Shown here: positions 42,941 through 51,739 of the stretch, in pieces
Layout: each line of letters opens with the position of its first letter
How positions within the stretch are numbered: the stretch's first letter is position 1
NCBI GenBank assembly: GCA_963800415.1
Contig: CAWDBS010000073.1
Span: forward strand, 1 to 64,000
Length of the DNA: 64,000 nucleotides
Source of the DNA: Palsa-504 sp963800415
Lineage (GTDB): Bacteria; Actinomycetota; Actinomycetes; Streptosporangiales; Streptosporangiaceae
Reading direction: 5' to 3'
The notes under the pieces: model-generated
What the model saw: only the letters and a program-made list of their open reading frames with translations
What the model was told of the DNA's origin: nothing
The model's database searches: none
Made by a program: the position numbers and the translations under genes

Positions 42941-44085
42941 GCTTCCAGCCATCGGGGTAGAGTCACCCTCGGTGAGCCCTTCAGAACCGCAGGCGGCCGC
43001 GAGGCCCGATGATCTGGCGGTGACCGCGGAGCGATGCGCGGCACAACTGCTCTGCGGCGACCCGGCGGGCAGCGCCGAGGAGGTTGCCGGGCGGCTGCTG
43101 GCGATCCAGGCGCAAGACCCGCGTGGCGCGCGCCTTACGGTCCGGGCGCGTTCAGCGGGATTGTCCGCCGCGGACGTCGACTCCGCCCTCACCCAACGGC
43201 GTTCACTGATCGTCACCTGGCTGAACCGCGGCACCCTGCACCTAGTCCGCGCCGAGGATTACTGGTGGCTGCATCCGCTGACCACCCCGCAGCTGCGCAC
43301 CGGGAACTCCCGGCGGCTGGCGCAGGAAGGCGTGCCGCCGGAGGATGCGGAACGGGCGGTGGCCACCGTGCAGGCCGCGCTGGCTGCCGACGGCCCGCTG
43401 ACCAGGTTCTCAGCTCCGCGAGCGGGTCGCTGCTGCCGGGGTGCGGACCGAAGCCCAGGCCATGGTGCACATCCTGGCGCTGGCCAGCATCCGGGGCCTG
43501 ATCGTGCGAGGTCCGGTAACCGGACGGGACCAGGCGTTCGTGCTGGTCCAGGACTGGCTAGGCCCACCGCCGCCGGCGATGACTCGCGAGGCGGCGCTCG
43601 GGGAACTGGCCCGGCGATATCTTGCCGGGCATGCCCCGGCAGCAGACCGTGACCTCGCCCAGTGGGCGGGCATCGGGCTGCGGGATGCCCGGCTCGGCCT
43701 GGCCCGGTGCGGCGCGATACAGCGAGTTGACCGCCTGGCCGAGCTGCCCGCGAACCTGCAGCGAGCGGCCGCCGCGCCGCCGCCGCCATTGCTGCTGGGC
43801 GCGTTCGAGCCGCTGCTGCTCGGCTGGGCTTCCCGAGATCCTATCGTCGGCCCGAACCGCCGGATCGTCACGGTCAACGGGCTGTTCCGGCCGTTCGCGC
43901 TGGCCGGCGGCCGGGCCGTGGCGACCTGGAACATCGCGGGCGGCAAGGTCGTGCTCGCACCGTTCGCCCAGCTGGACGACAAGACCCGGGCAGCCTTGAA
44001 CACCGACGCCGCCGACGTGATGCGGTTTCTCGGCGAATAGGACCCCTCGCCGGTTACCACAGCCTGCCGGGCCAAGCCCGGCCAC
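42941..44085. repeat. Duplicated ~1.14-kb block, copy 1 (copy 2 at 45429-46560)
   Basis: From GCTTCCAGCCATCGGGG to about CACAGCCTGCCGGG the sequence matches 45429-46560 nearly base for base, with an offset of 2488 bp that changes to 2487 after one extra T near 43407 in copy 1. A handful of substitutions separate the copies. The block contains the full winged-helix gene and its immediate promoter. Confidence 0.93.
42972..44040 (+). pseudogene. Winged-helix DNA-binding domain protein (AlkZ/HTH_42-like), copy 1, frameshifted
   Basis: This is the first copy of the gene at 45460-46527. Reading starts at GTG 42972 (VSPSEPQAAARPDDL). After DGPLTR, near 43407, an extra T (GGTTCTCAG instead of GGTCTCAG in copy 2) shifts the frame; the rest (RTEAQAMVHILALASIRGL...VMRFLGE) continues in the next frame. 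Comparison with the intact copy proves the insertion relative to copy 2. It may be a true pseudogene freed by the duplication, or an error. Confidence 0.85.
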
Positions 44086-44190
44086 GCTGACAGCGGGGCG
44101 CGGCTAGCGTGAGCCGAAGGGTCGGGCGGAACCTGTTCAGCCGGGCACTAGGACTGATCCGGGTCTGCTCGCGACACATCTTCGCCGACA

Positions 44191-44631
44191 TCACTCTTGG
44201 TTCTGCTGGCTGGAGTTCCAGGCGATCTCGAACAGATGACCATCGGGATCGGTGAAGTGCCCGGAGTAGACCCCGAACGGGCGCATGTGGGCGGGTGCCG
44301 TGAGCGTGCCGCCGGCGGCTTCGGCTTGCCGGAGCAACTCGTCAACCTCTGCCTTCGACTGGGCGGGGATACCCAGGCTGAACTCGGTGGAGCTGGGCGG
44401 GCCTGGCGGCAGGCCGGCGTCCTTGGCGAGGTTAGCGCGCTCGTAGAGCATGAGCAGCAGGCCTCCGCCGAGGGTGAAGATGGCGATGGTTCCATCGGCA
44501 CCGGTGACGTCGTCGTGGAACTCCTGCCCCACGATGCCCTCCGTCGGCCAGCCGAGGCCGTCACGGTAGAAAGCGACCGATCGGCCGAGGTCGGCTACGC
44601 CCAGGGTGATGAAGAAGATCTGCGCTTGCAT
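44191..44631 (-). CDS. VOC family (glyoxalase/bleomycin resistance-like) protein
   Basis: A protein of about 146 residues with one vicinal-oxygen-chelate pair: IFFITLGVADLGRSVAFYRDGLGW at the start and FGVYSGHFTDPDGHLFEIAWN near the end, with LLLMLYE between. The ATG at 44631 (MQAQIFFITLGV) fits the family start; the frame is open 22 codons upstream and the ribosome site is weak. The likely metal ligands are a central Glu and the FEIAW Glu. Substrate unknown. It is intact although it lies between two rearranged blocks. Confidence 0.85.
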   Translation of the reverse strand: MQAQIFFITLGVADLGRSVAFYRDGLGWPTEGIVGQEFHDDVTGADGTIAIFTLGGGLLLMLYERANLAKDAGLPPGPPSSTEFSLGIPAQSKAEVDELLRQAEAAGGTLTAPAHMRPFGVYSGHFTDPDGHLFEIAWNSSQQNQE

Positions 44632-44705
44632 TCCAACAGTCTGCCCGCCATCACCGACAAACCAGTGCCTGGAGTGCTCCAGCCGGGTGCGCGTCAATCT
44701 TGTAG

Positions 44706-44758
44706 GTGACTGGCGGGTAACTTGCGGCTGGAGGTGTGCCCTGGCCTGTCAGGGCAGG
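44706..44758. repeat. Inverted copy of 48838-48890
   Basis: GACTGGCGGGTAACTTGC...GTGTGCCCTGGCCTGTCA is the reverse complement, with a few changes, of the segment just downstream of the MarR gene at 48.8 kb. It abuts the SDR/ABC chimera and shows that an inversion accompanied the deletion events. Confidence 0.75.
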
Positions 44759-45150
44759 GTGGCGATGCCCGCCTTGGCGGCCGCGTGTGGAATGGGGGAG
44801 CGAGGGTCCGCGCGGCGCCCCGCGGCTGAGCCGATGGTGATGATCGTGCCACGGCGACGCTCCTTCATCCCGGGCAGGAAGCTCTTCAGCGTGAGGAACG
44901 TGGCCAGCAGGTTGCCGTCGACCGTCGCCCGCCACCCGTCTTCGGGGATCTGCTCGAGCGGCGCGGGCGGGGTGAAGCTGCCGCCGGCGTTGGCGACCAG
45001 GATGCCGGCGTCGGGACGCAGCGAGGTGGCCAGGATGGACACGGTGATGGTCTTGCCCGACCCGTTCGGCCCGAGCAGCCCGAGCACAGACCCGGCGGGC
45101 ACCGCCAGGCTCAGCCCGTCCAGCGCCTGCACCTCGCCGTAGGCCTTCCG
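44749..45150 (-). pseudogene. Chimeric pseudogene: ABC-transporter ATPase N-terminus fused to internal SDR segment
   Basis: The minus-strand frame starts like an ABC ATPase (VQALDGLSLAVPAGSVLGLLG, Walker A GPNGSGKTIT, ILATSLRPDA) and at 45007 switches without a break to the middle of a short-chain dehydrogenase (GILVANAGGSF..., IITIGSAAGRR, HAAAKAGIA). Both halves are near-identical to 48004-48147 and 47260-47497, so this locus is a condensed copy of the 47-48.2 kb region lacking everything between. It has neither a complete ATPase nor a complete SDR and cannot make either enzyme. Confidence 0.85.
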
Positions 45151-45290
45151 CCCACGGGTTCCCGCGCAGCTTGGTGCTCCCGGGCTTAGCTCACCAGCTC
45201 AGAAATTCGATATATCTTAATACCGAACGGCCTGGGGATTCCGCCCGGCCGACGGCACAACGGGCCGGAAGAGCCGAAGCCCGGCGAGCT
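45151..45290. repeat. Direct repeat of an AT-rich promoter-like segment (other copy 48897-49040)
   Basis: The shared sequence runs from CCCACGGGTTCCCGCGCAG through an AT-rich core (AAAT-CGATATATCTTAATAC) to GGCCGGAAG-GCCGAAGCC. The core contains the palindrome GATATATC. At 48.9 kb it lies directly upstream of an SDR gene and probably is its promoter/operator; at 45.2 kb it lies upstream of the second winged-helix gene copy. Confidence 0.85.
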
Positions 45291-45459
45291 GATGGTCCCG
45301 GCCATGGCTGACCGGACCGGCGGTCGTTACCAGGCACCACCGGGCGGACCTGGCCGCGGGCCTTGTTCTTGATGATGAGGACACGTGAGACGCTCCTCAG
45401 GGAGCGTGATCTTTGACGAGGCAGCCGGGCTTCCAGCCATCGGGGTAGAGTCACCCTCG

Positions 45460-46527
45460 GTGAGCCCTTCAGAACCGCAGGCGGCCGCGAGGCCCGATGA
45501 TCTGGTGGTGACCGCGGAGCGATGCGCGGCACAACTGCTCTGCGGCGACCCGGCGGGCAGCGCCGAGGAGGTTGCTCGGCGGCTGCTGGCGATCCAGGCG
45601 CAAGACCCGCGTGGCGCGCGCCTGACGGTCCGGGCGCGTTCCGCGGGATTGTCCGCCGCGGACGTCGACTCCGCTCTCACCCAACGGCGTTCGCTGATCG
45701 TCACCTGGCTGAACCGCGGCACCCTGCACCTAGTCCGCGCCGAGGACTACTGGTGGCTGCATCCGCTGACCACCCCGCAGCTGCGCACCGGGAACTCCCG
45801 GCGGCTGGCGCAAGAAGGCGTGCCGCCGGAGGATGCGGAACGGGCGGTGGCCACCGTGCAGGCCGCGCTGGCTGCCGACGGCCCGCTGACCAGGTCTCAG
45901 CTCCGCGAGCGGGTCGCTGCTGCCGGGGTGCGGACCGAAGCCCAGGCGATGGTGCACATCTTGGCGCTGGCCAGCATCCGGGGCCTGATCGCGCGAGGTC
46001 CGGTAACCGGACGGGACCAGGCGTTCGTGCTGGTCCAGGACTGGCTAGGCCCACCGCCGCCAGCGATGAGCCGCGAGGCGGCGCTCGGTGAACTGGCCCG
46101 GCGATATCTTGCCGGGCATGCCCCGGCAGCAGACCGTGACCTCGCCCAGTGGGCGGGCATCGGGCTGCGGGATGCCCGGCTCGGCCTGGCCCGGTGCGGC
46201 GCGGTACAGCGAGTTGACGGCCTGGCCGAGCTGCCCGCGAACCTGCGGCGAGCGGCCGCCGCGCTGCCGCCACCATTGCTGCTGGGCGCGTTCGAGCCGC
46301 TGCTGCTCGGCTGGGCTTCCCGAGATCCTATCGTCGGCCCGAACCGCCGGATTGTCACGGTCAACGGGCTGTTCCGGCCGTTCGCGCTGGCCCGCGGCCG
46401 GGCCGTGGCGACCTGGAACATCGCGGGCGGCCAGGTCGTGCTCGCACCGTTCGCCCAGCTGGACGACAAGACCCGGACAGCCTTGAATACCGACGCCTCC
46501 GACGTGATGCGGTTCCTCGGCGAATAG
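45460..46527 (+). CDS. Winged-helix DNA-binding domain protein (AlkZ/HTH_42-like), copy 2, intact
   Basis: About 355 residues. Family-like blocks include RLLAIQAQDPRGARL, RRSLIVTWLNRGTLHLVRAEDYWWL, the QxQ-type context, and FEPLLLGW...VTVNGLFRPFALA. The family includes the DNA glycosylase AlkZ, which unhooks interstrand crosslinks, but many members are uncharacterised; the QxD/QxQ motif here reads IQAQD, consistent with AlkZ-type catalysis. I chose GTG 45460, which lies inside the duplicated block in both copies; the open frame extends 25 codons upstream of it. Self-resistance to a DNA-damaging metabolite is one possible role. Confidence 0.8.
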   Translation: MSPSEPQAAARPDDLVVTAERCAAQLLCGDPAGSAEEVARRLLAIQAQDPRGARLTVRARSAGLSAADVDSALTQRRSLIVTWLNRGTLHLVRAEDYWWLHPLTTPQLRTGNSRRLAQEGVPPEDAERAVATVQAALAADGPLTRSQLRERVAAAGVRTEAQAMVHILALASIRGLIARGPVTGRDQAFVLVQDWLGPPPPAMSREAALGELARRYLAGHAPAADRDLAQWAGIGLRDARLGLARCGAVQRVDGLAELPANLRRAAAALPPPLLLGAFEPLLLGWASRDPIVGPNRRIVTVNGLFRPFALARGRAVATWNIAGGQVVLAPFAQLDDKTRTALNTDASDVMRFLGE

Positions 46528-46693
46528 GACCCCCGCCGGTTACCACAGCCTGCCGGGATCCCGGCGATCTCGGTGCGGACCTGGTCGAGGCGTTGCGGCG
46601 CGCCGCCGTGCTCGCGGTGGCGGCGATGACGTGCGGATCGCCTGTGGCGGCCACGTTCACCCGCAGGGTCCTGCAGGGCTCTTCAGCGTCACC

Positions 46694-46962
46694 CCTGCTC
46701 CGCGAGGTGCCAGCGCACGATGCAGAAGCCGTGTTGCAGCGCGACGTCGAGGGCGTAGTGGTCGAGACGCCCGTCGGGGCGGCGCGACGTAGCTGACCGG
46801 CTGCCGGTAGGCCTTCCCGCTCGTGCGGCCGGTGTAGGAGATGAGCATCAGGTTCCCGCTGAGCGGCGTCGCGAACGGCAGGCTGAGCGCTGCCCGCATG
46901 GGCACGTTGACCACGCGCATGACCCGCGCGCGCCGCCGCATCGCGGCTTGGTTGACTGCCAT
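46694..46962 (-). pseudogene. Truncated nitroreductase/F420-linked reductase (DUF385-like) gene
   Basis: The ATG at 46962 has a good AAAGGAG site and the product begins NQAAMRRRARVMRVVNVPMRAAL..., then LMLISYTGRTSGKAYRQPVSYV, typical of the DUF385 deazaflavin-dependent family. An extra C in CCCC near 46785 shifts the frame; the restored frame (DGRLDHYALDVALQHGFCIVRWHLAEQG) stops at about 46694, too short for a complete enzyme. It follows the SDR gene by 27 bp on the same strand. Confidence 0.6.
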
Positions 46963-46989
46963 GATCGGACTCCTTTTTGCTGAGGATGG

Positions 46990-47748
46990 TTAGACGAGTA
47001 CGGCGCCGCCGGCGACGTCGATGATCACGCCTGTGATCCAGGCGGCTTGGTCGGAGGCGAGGAACGCGGCGGCGGTCGCGACGTCTTGCGGTGTGCCGAG
47101 CCGTTTGAGGGGGTGCGCGTCGGCGAGTGATGCTTGCAGCTCGGCCGGGATCCGGTTCTGATTGCCTTCGGTGAGGATGGTCTCCGGAGTGATGCAGTTG
47201 ACGCGGATCCCGAACGGGCCCGCCTGGGCGGCGACATCTTGTGTCAGCAGCGCGATGCCCGCCTTCGCGGCCGCGTATGGAATGGGGGAGCGGGGGTCCG
47301 CGCGGCGACCCGCGGCTGAGCCGATGGTGATGATCGCGCCACGGCGGCGCTCCTTCATCCCGGGCAGGAAGCTCTTCAGCGTGAGGAACGTGGCCAGCAG
47401 CTTGCCGTCGACCGTCGCGCGCCACCCGTCTTCGGGGATCTGCTCGAGCGGCGCGGGCGGAGTGAAGCTGCCGCCGGCGTTGGCGACCAGGATGCCGACT
47501 GGCCCCCAGACGTCCTCGATCTGGCGGCGCACCGACTCGACCTGGCCGAAATCGGTGACGTCGCCAGTCGTGGCCATGGCCTTGCCGCCGTCGCGGATGA
47601 TCGCGGCCGCCACGCTGTCCGCGGCTGCCTGGTCGCGCCCGTGCACGGCGACGGCGGCCCCGCGGCGCGCGAACTCGGCGGCGATGGCCACCCCGATGCC
47701 CCGCGTGCTGCCGGTTACCAGGGCGATCTGCCCGTCGAGCGCGCTCAT
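46990..47748 (-). CDS. SDR family oxidoreductase (FabG-like)
   Basis: A 252-residue short-chain dehydrogenase. NAD(P) motif TGSTRGIG, the NAG motif VANAGGS, catalytic Ser in ITIGSAAG, YxxxK as YAAAKAG, and the C-terminal AAFLASDQAAWITGVIIDVAGG are all present, so the enzyme should be active. The start is ATG 47748. A segment of this gene (47260-47497) is duplicated in the chimera at 44.75-45.0 kb. Substrate unknown; neighbours are a DUF385 relic, ABC-transporter relics and a MarR gene. Confidence 0.9.
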   Translation of the reverse strand: MSALDGQIALVTGSTRGIGVAIAAEFARRGAAVAVHGRDQAAADSVAAAIIRDGGKAMATTGDVTDFGQVESVRRQIEDVWGPVGILVANAGGSFTPPAPLEQIPEDGWRATVDGKLLATFLTLKSFLPGMKERRRGAIITIGSAAGRRADPRSPIPYAAAKAGIALLTQDVAAQAGPFGIRVNCITPETILTEGNQNRIPAELQASLADAHPLKRLGTPQDVATAAAFLASDQAAWITGVIIDVAGGAVLV

Positions 47749-47799
47749 GCCGTCTGTCCTTTCACGGGGGTGAGGATTTCCATTGCTGGCTCCTTTCGG

Positions 47800-47897
47800 T
47801 TAGCGGCCCATGCGGGCGTAGGTGCGGGCGGCGAGGAGGGCGAACACGACCAGGAACACCACGGGCACCGCCGCCGCCTGGGCCGCTTCGGGGTCAC
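47800..47897 (-). pseudogene. C-terminal fragment of an ABC-2 type permease
   Basis: In the frame ending at TAA 47802-47800 the sequence reads DPEAAQAAAVPVVFLVVFALLAARTYARMGR as two parts, a typical last membrane helix and tail of a DrrB-like permease. It is joined directly to the ATPase fragment in a different frame, so most of the permease and the rest of the ATPase are deleted. Confidence 0.65.
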
Positions 47898-48182
47898 TGA
47901 CCCGCAGGCCGAATCCACGGCCGCGAACTGGCCCGCCAGGCCGATAACGCGGCGTACCTGCGCCGCCTCTGTCACTACGTCCAGCCCGCCGACGTATCCG
48001 CGGCAGGCGTCGGGACGCAGCGAGGTGGCCAGGATGGACACGGTGGTGGTCTTGCCTGGCCCGTTCGGCCCCAGCAGCCCGAGCACCGATCCGGCGGGCA
48101 CCGCCAGACTCAGCCCGTCCAGCGCCTGCACCTCGCCGTAGCCCTTCCGCAGGCCGTGGGCCTCCACTGCGGGTTTGCTCAT
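47898..48182 (-). pseudogene. N-terminal fragment of a DrrA-like ABC transporter ATPase
   Basis: The ATG at 48182 begins MSKPAVEAHGLRKGYGEVQAL and reaches Walker A (GPNGPGKTTT, itself changed from GSGKTT) and the DrrA-like block GYVGGLDVVTEAAQVRRVIGLAGQF. The gene then breaks after AAVD: the signature motif, Walker B and H-loop are missing. Together with the permease tail this is an internally deleted drrAB-type drug-efflux operon. Confidence 0.75.
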
Positions 48183-48245
48183 CACGCCGGTCCCTTCTCG
48201 CTTTGTCGCGGCGGCCGTACGTACGGCCGCCGCCAGAGACAGAAT

Positions 48246-48290
48246 ATTAGATGTCTAAGGATTAGATGTCAATCCATTAGATGTCGATGC
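48246..48290. promoter_or_regulatory. Three 15-bp iterons, putative MarR operator
   Basis: ATTAGATGTC recurs at 48246, 48261 and 48276 with an exact 15-bp period, the last overlapping the MarR start at 48281. The first unit forms the palindrome TTAGA-TG-TCTAA. The array lies between the divergent ABC relic and the marR gene, where an autoregulatory operator is expected. Binding by this MarR protein is inferred. Confidence 0.65.
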
Positions 48291-48788
48291 TTGGTGATAT
48301 GCTGGCTGACGTGCCAGCACCGGACTCCCTCCCGATCGGGCTCCGCTTGAGCCAGGCGGCCCGCGCCGTAGGACGCGCGTTCGACGAGGCTCTTGGCGAC
48401 GCGGGGGGCACCCTGCCGGTCTGGCTCATCCTGCTCAACCTGAAGATCCGCAAGCCCGCCAACCAGCGGGAACTCGCCGAGGCGGTAGGAGTGCGCGAGG
48501 CCACGCTGACGCACCACCTGAACGCCATGGACGCCCGCGGGCTCATCACCCGGACCCGCGACCGCCGCCAACCGGCGAGTCCAGGTGGTCGCGCTGACCG
48601 AAGCGGGCGAAGCGGCGTTCGCGCGCCTGCGGGACACCGCGATCGCCTTCGACGCCAAGCTGCGAGCGGGCCTCGCCGACGCAGACCTCGCGACGCTCAG
48701 CACCCTGCTCGGCCACCTAGCCGCCAACGCCGGCGCGAGGGAAGCCGCCCCGCCCTGGGCCGGCCTGCCCGACCGCCGCCCGGAGTAA
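48281..48788 (+). CDS. MarR family transcriptional regulator, frameshifted
   Basis: The first 97 codons give a MarR N-terminal half (LRLSQAARAVGRAFDEAL..., ANQRELAEAVGVREATLTHHLNAMDARGLI). At about 48570 one extra C (CGCCGCCAACC) shifts the frame; the restored frame continues RDRRNRRVQVVALTEAGEAAFARL to a stop at 48788, giving a full-length protein of about 168 residues. Without the shift the frame runs on into the SDR gene at 49052. Three 15-bp repeats overlap the start. It probably regulated the divergent efflux genes, now deleted. Confidence 0.8.
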
Positions 48789-48896
48789 CAGACCTGGCAG
48801 CCACCCCCGCGACCAGACGGCCACCGCCTGACCCTGCCTTGACAGGCCAGGGCACACTGCCTGCGGCAAGTTACCCGACTGACACCACGACCAGGA

Positions 48897-49040
48897 CCGC
48901 CCACGGGTTCCCGCGCAGCTTGCTGCTCCCGACCTTAGCTCACCAGCTCAGAAATACGATATATCTTAATACCGAACGGCCTGGGGATTCCGCCCGGCCG
49001 ACGGTACACTGGGCCGGAAGCGCCGAAGCCGCGGCGGGTA
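48897..49040. repeat. AT-rich promoter-like repeat, second copy
   Basis: Matches 45151-45290 with scattered differences. It ends 12 bp before the ATG of the SDR gene at 49052 and contains GATATATCTTAATACC, the most AT-rich stretch nearby, probably the -10 region or an operator. Confidence 0.8.
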
Positions 49041-49051
49041 TGCTCCCGGGC

Positions 49052-49826
49052 ATGGAGCTCAACGGTACTTCGGCGGTCGTTTCCGGCGGCGCGAGCGGGC
49101 TTGGCGAGGCGACCGCGCGGGCGCTCGCGGCGGCGGGCGCCACCGTCGTCGTCGCCGACCTGAACGAGAACCGCGGCAAGCAGGTCGCGGACGAGATCGA
49201 CGGGCTGTTCGCCCGCACCGACGTGGCCGACGAAACCTCGGTGCAGGCCGCGGTGGACGCCGCGGTGGCCACCGGATCCCCGTTGCGGACCGCGGTCAGC
49301 TGCGCGGGCATCGGCTGGGCCGGGCGGACCGTCTCGCGGGACGGCACCCCGCACGACCTGGCCAGCTATCAGAAGGTCATCGCCGTCAACCTGATCGGAA
49401 CCTTCAACCTGATGCGGATCGCCGCCGCGGCCATGGCGAAGACCGAGCCCGCCGACCCGGACGGGCAGCGCGGCGTCGTCATCAACACCTCTTCGGTGGC
49501 GGGTATCGAGGGCCAGACCGGCCAGATCGCGTACTCGGCCTCCAAGGGCGGCATCATCGGGATGACCGTGCCCGCCGCGCGGGATCTGGCGGCCATCGGG
49601 GTCCGGGTGAACACGATCTGCCCCGGCATCATCGACACCCCGATCTACGGGTTCCGCGAGGGGACCGAGGAGTTCAAGGCCAAGCTGGTGGCCCCGGTGG
49701 TGTTCCCCAAGCGCATGGGGCGGGCGGATGAATTCGGTCACCTGGTCCGGATGCTGATCGAGAACGACTACATGAACGCCGAGGTCGTGCGCTTCGACGG
49801 CGGGATCAGGTTCCAGCCCAGGTTAA
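49052..49826 (+). CDS. SDR family oxidoreductase (HSD10/3-hydroxyacyl-CoA dehydrogenase type 2-like), stop codon disrupted
   Basis: About 257 residues. Features: VVSGGASGLGEATARAL (nucleotide loop), VADLNEN (NAD-type acidic residue), SCAGIGWAGR, INTSSVAGIEGQ, YSASKGG, and the family end VVRFDGGIRFQPR. In HSD10-like proteins the chain stops here; an extra T (AGGTTAAGG for AGGTAAGG) at about 49822 removes the TAA and extends the literal frame by some 80 meaningless residues. The ATG is 49052. It probably acts in branched-chain or fatty acyl-CoA oxidation, consistent with the PaaH-like gene next to it. Confidence 0.85.
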
Positions 49827-50040
49827 GGCCGGCAACGTCCGGCTGTTATCTGACCTGCGGGAACGGCCTCTTGCCGCTCTTCCCCGCCGGTCACCGCGCC
49901 GGCTTCAGCAGCGATGCGGGGACATTGGTACCCCCCAGCTGGATCAAGCGCGGTCATCGATGCGGACCTTCCGCCCAGCCGCGCTGGCAGCACGTCCCGG
50001 AGTCAGTCGGCCACGAACCCTCTGGGCGCATGACGACTGC

Positions 50041-50193
50041 ATGCGGCCCTTGCGGCCGCCGCAGGGCGTCCTGACCGATGGCGTGGTATCGCTGCGTGTC
50101 CCCTCTGTCGGGGACGTCGATACCTTTGTCCGCTACGCCGCCGGTGAAGACGGCGGCCTGGGCCAGGCATGGCTGCCGCAGCTTCATGGCGGC
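50041..50193 (+). pseudogene. N-terminal remnant of a GNAT acetyltransferase
   Basis: The frame MRPLRPPQGVLTDGVVSLRV followed by PSVGDVDTFVRYA resembles the first strand and helix of GNAT proteins that start with LTDGVVTLRPP. It is cut at about 50193 where the convergent dehydrogenase gene ends. The acetyl-CoA-binding motif is absent. Confidence 0.45.
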
Positions 50194-50202
50194 GCGCCGC
50201 GT

Positions 50203-51739
50203 TCAGCTGCGGAACCGGGTCCCGGCGGTGGCGTACTCGTCGAGTAGGGGTACCGGGGTGAACGCCGGGTCGCCGGTCGCGGCGTGCATCGCCTCCAGGA
50301 CGGTGACGACGTGCACCGGGCAGGCGTCGTCGAGCATCTGAAGGGGCCCGCGGGGGTAACCGCAGCCAAGCATCATCGCGGTATCGATGTCGGCTGGACT
50401 GGCAAAGCCGTCCTGGAACATCCGGACCGCGTCGTTGAACTGCGCGTAGGCGAGCGTCGCGGTCACGAATCCGGGCCGGTCCCGCGAAATGACCGCGTTC
50501 AGGCCGAGCTTGGCCGCGAGCGCGCGCGCCTTGGCGGCCGTGCCCGCCGCGGTCACGTCCGGCAACACCAGCTCTGTGAGCTCCGGCTTGCCGTCACCTG
50601 CGCTGGTAAAGCGGATACCGACCACATCGGCCGGATGGCCCGCGGCCAGGGCCGCGTCCAGGACCCGGTGTTCCGGGTCTGCCACCACGATGACCAGGCC
50701 GGTCTGGGCTGATGGCTGCGGCACGACGCTGATGCCGGCCGTGGTTATCTGGCTGGCCAGATCGTCCAGCAGGCCGTCGGAGTCCCTGATCAGCGCAACC
50801 TCGGCGGGAACAGGCGCAGACGCCAGGTCGTGATCCTCGGCGGCAGCCGCGGGGGCGGGGTGCCGGTAGTCATAGAACCCGCGTCCGCTCTTGCGGCCGA
50901 ACAGCTTGGCATCGCATAGCCTGCGTAGCAGGGGCGCGGGCGCGTGACGGGTGCCGCCGAGCTGAGCCTGGAGCACCTCCAGGACCGCCAGGGACGTGTC
51001 CAGGCCGATCAGGTCGAGCAGGGTCAGCGGCCCCATCGGCAGGCCGAGCCCAGCGGTGACCGCCTTGTCGATGTCCTCACGCGTGGCCTGCGCGGTTTCC
51101 AGCAGCCGCACCGCGTGGTTGAGGTAGGGCACCAGCAGCGCATTGACGATGAACCCGGCCCGGTCACTGACCTGGACGGGAGTCTTGCCCAGGTCACGGG
51201 CCAGCAGGACCAGCGTTTGGGTGGTTTCCCGCGAGGTGAGCACCGTGGAAATGACCTCGACCAGCTTCATGACCGGAGCGGGATTGAAGAAGTGCAGCCC
51301 CGCTACCCGGGCGGGATACCGCGTGCCGCCCGCGATCTCGGTGACCGACAGCGAGGAGGTATTGGTGGCCAGGATCGCATCGGCCCGGCAGGCCTCGTCC
51401 AGCTGGGCGAACAGGGTCCTCTTGAGGTCCATGCGTTCGGGTATCGCCTCGATCACCAAGTCGGCGCCGGCGACTCCGCCCGCGATGTTGTCCGTGGGCC
51501 AGATCCGGGCGAGTATCTCCTCCCGGGCGGTATCGGTGAGCTTGCCCCGGGTGACCGCCTTATCCAGGGAGGCGCGCAGCCGGGCCATGCCCTGGTCGAG
51601 GAAGCTGTGATCGGCCTCGATCGCGACCACCCGGCGGCCGCTGCGGGCGACTTAGCTCGGCGATGCCCGAGCCCATCAGGCCAAGCCCGATCACCGCCAC
51701 CTCGCGGATACCGGCCGGCTGAATCACGTTATCAGTCAT
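50203..51739 (-). CDS. 3-hydroxyacyl-CoA dehydrogenase (PaaH-like, duplicated C-terminal domain), frameshifted near the 5' end
   Basis: The ATG at 51739 begins MTDNVIQPAGIREVAVIGLGLMGSGIAE with the Rossmann GxGxxG. At about 51652 an extra A shifts the frame, and the rest (VARSGRRVVAIEADHSFLDQG...) continues to 50203. The remaining parts are complete: ATNTSSLSVTEIA, ARVAGLHFFNPAPVMKLVEVI, NALLVPYLNHAVRLL, and a second 3HCDH_C domain (SRDRPGFVTATLAYAQFNDAV). A length of about 510 residues with two C-terminal domains is typical of PaaH-type 3-hydroxyadipyl-CoA dehydrogenase. With the SDR upstream it suggests acyl-CoA or aromatic-acid degradation. Confidence 0.83.

Noticed and set aside
48281..50074. 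A 597-residue MarR-SDR fusion protein
   Set aside because: It arises from the +1 frameshift in marR and the lost stop of the SDR gene; the residues between the domains are translated intergenic repeat.
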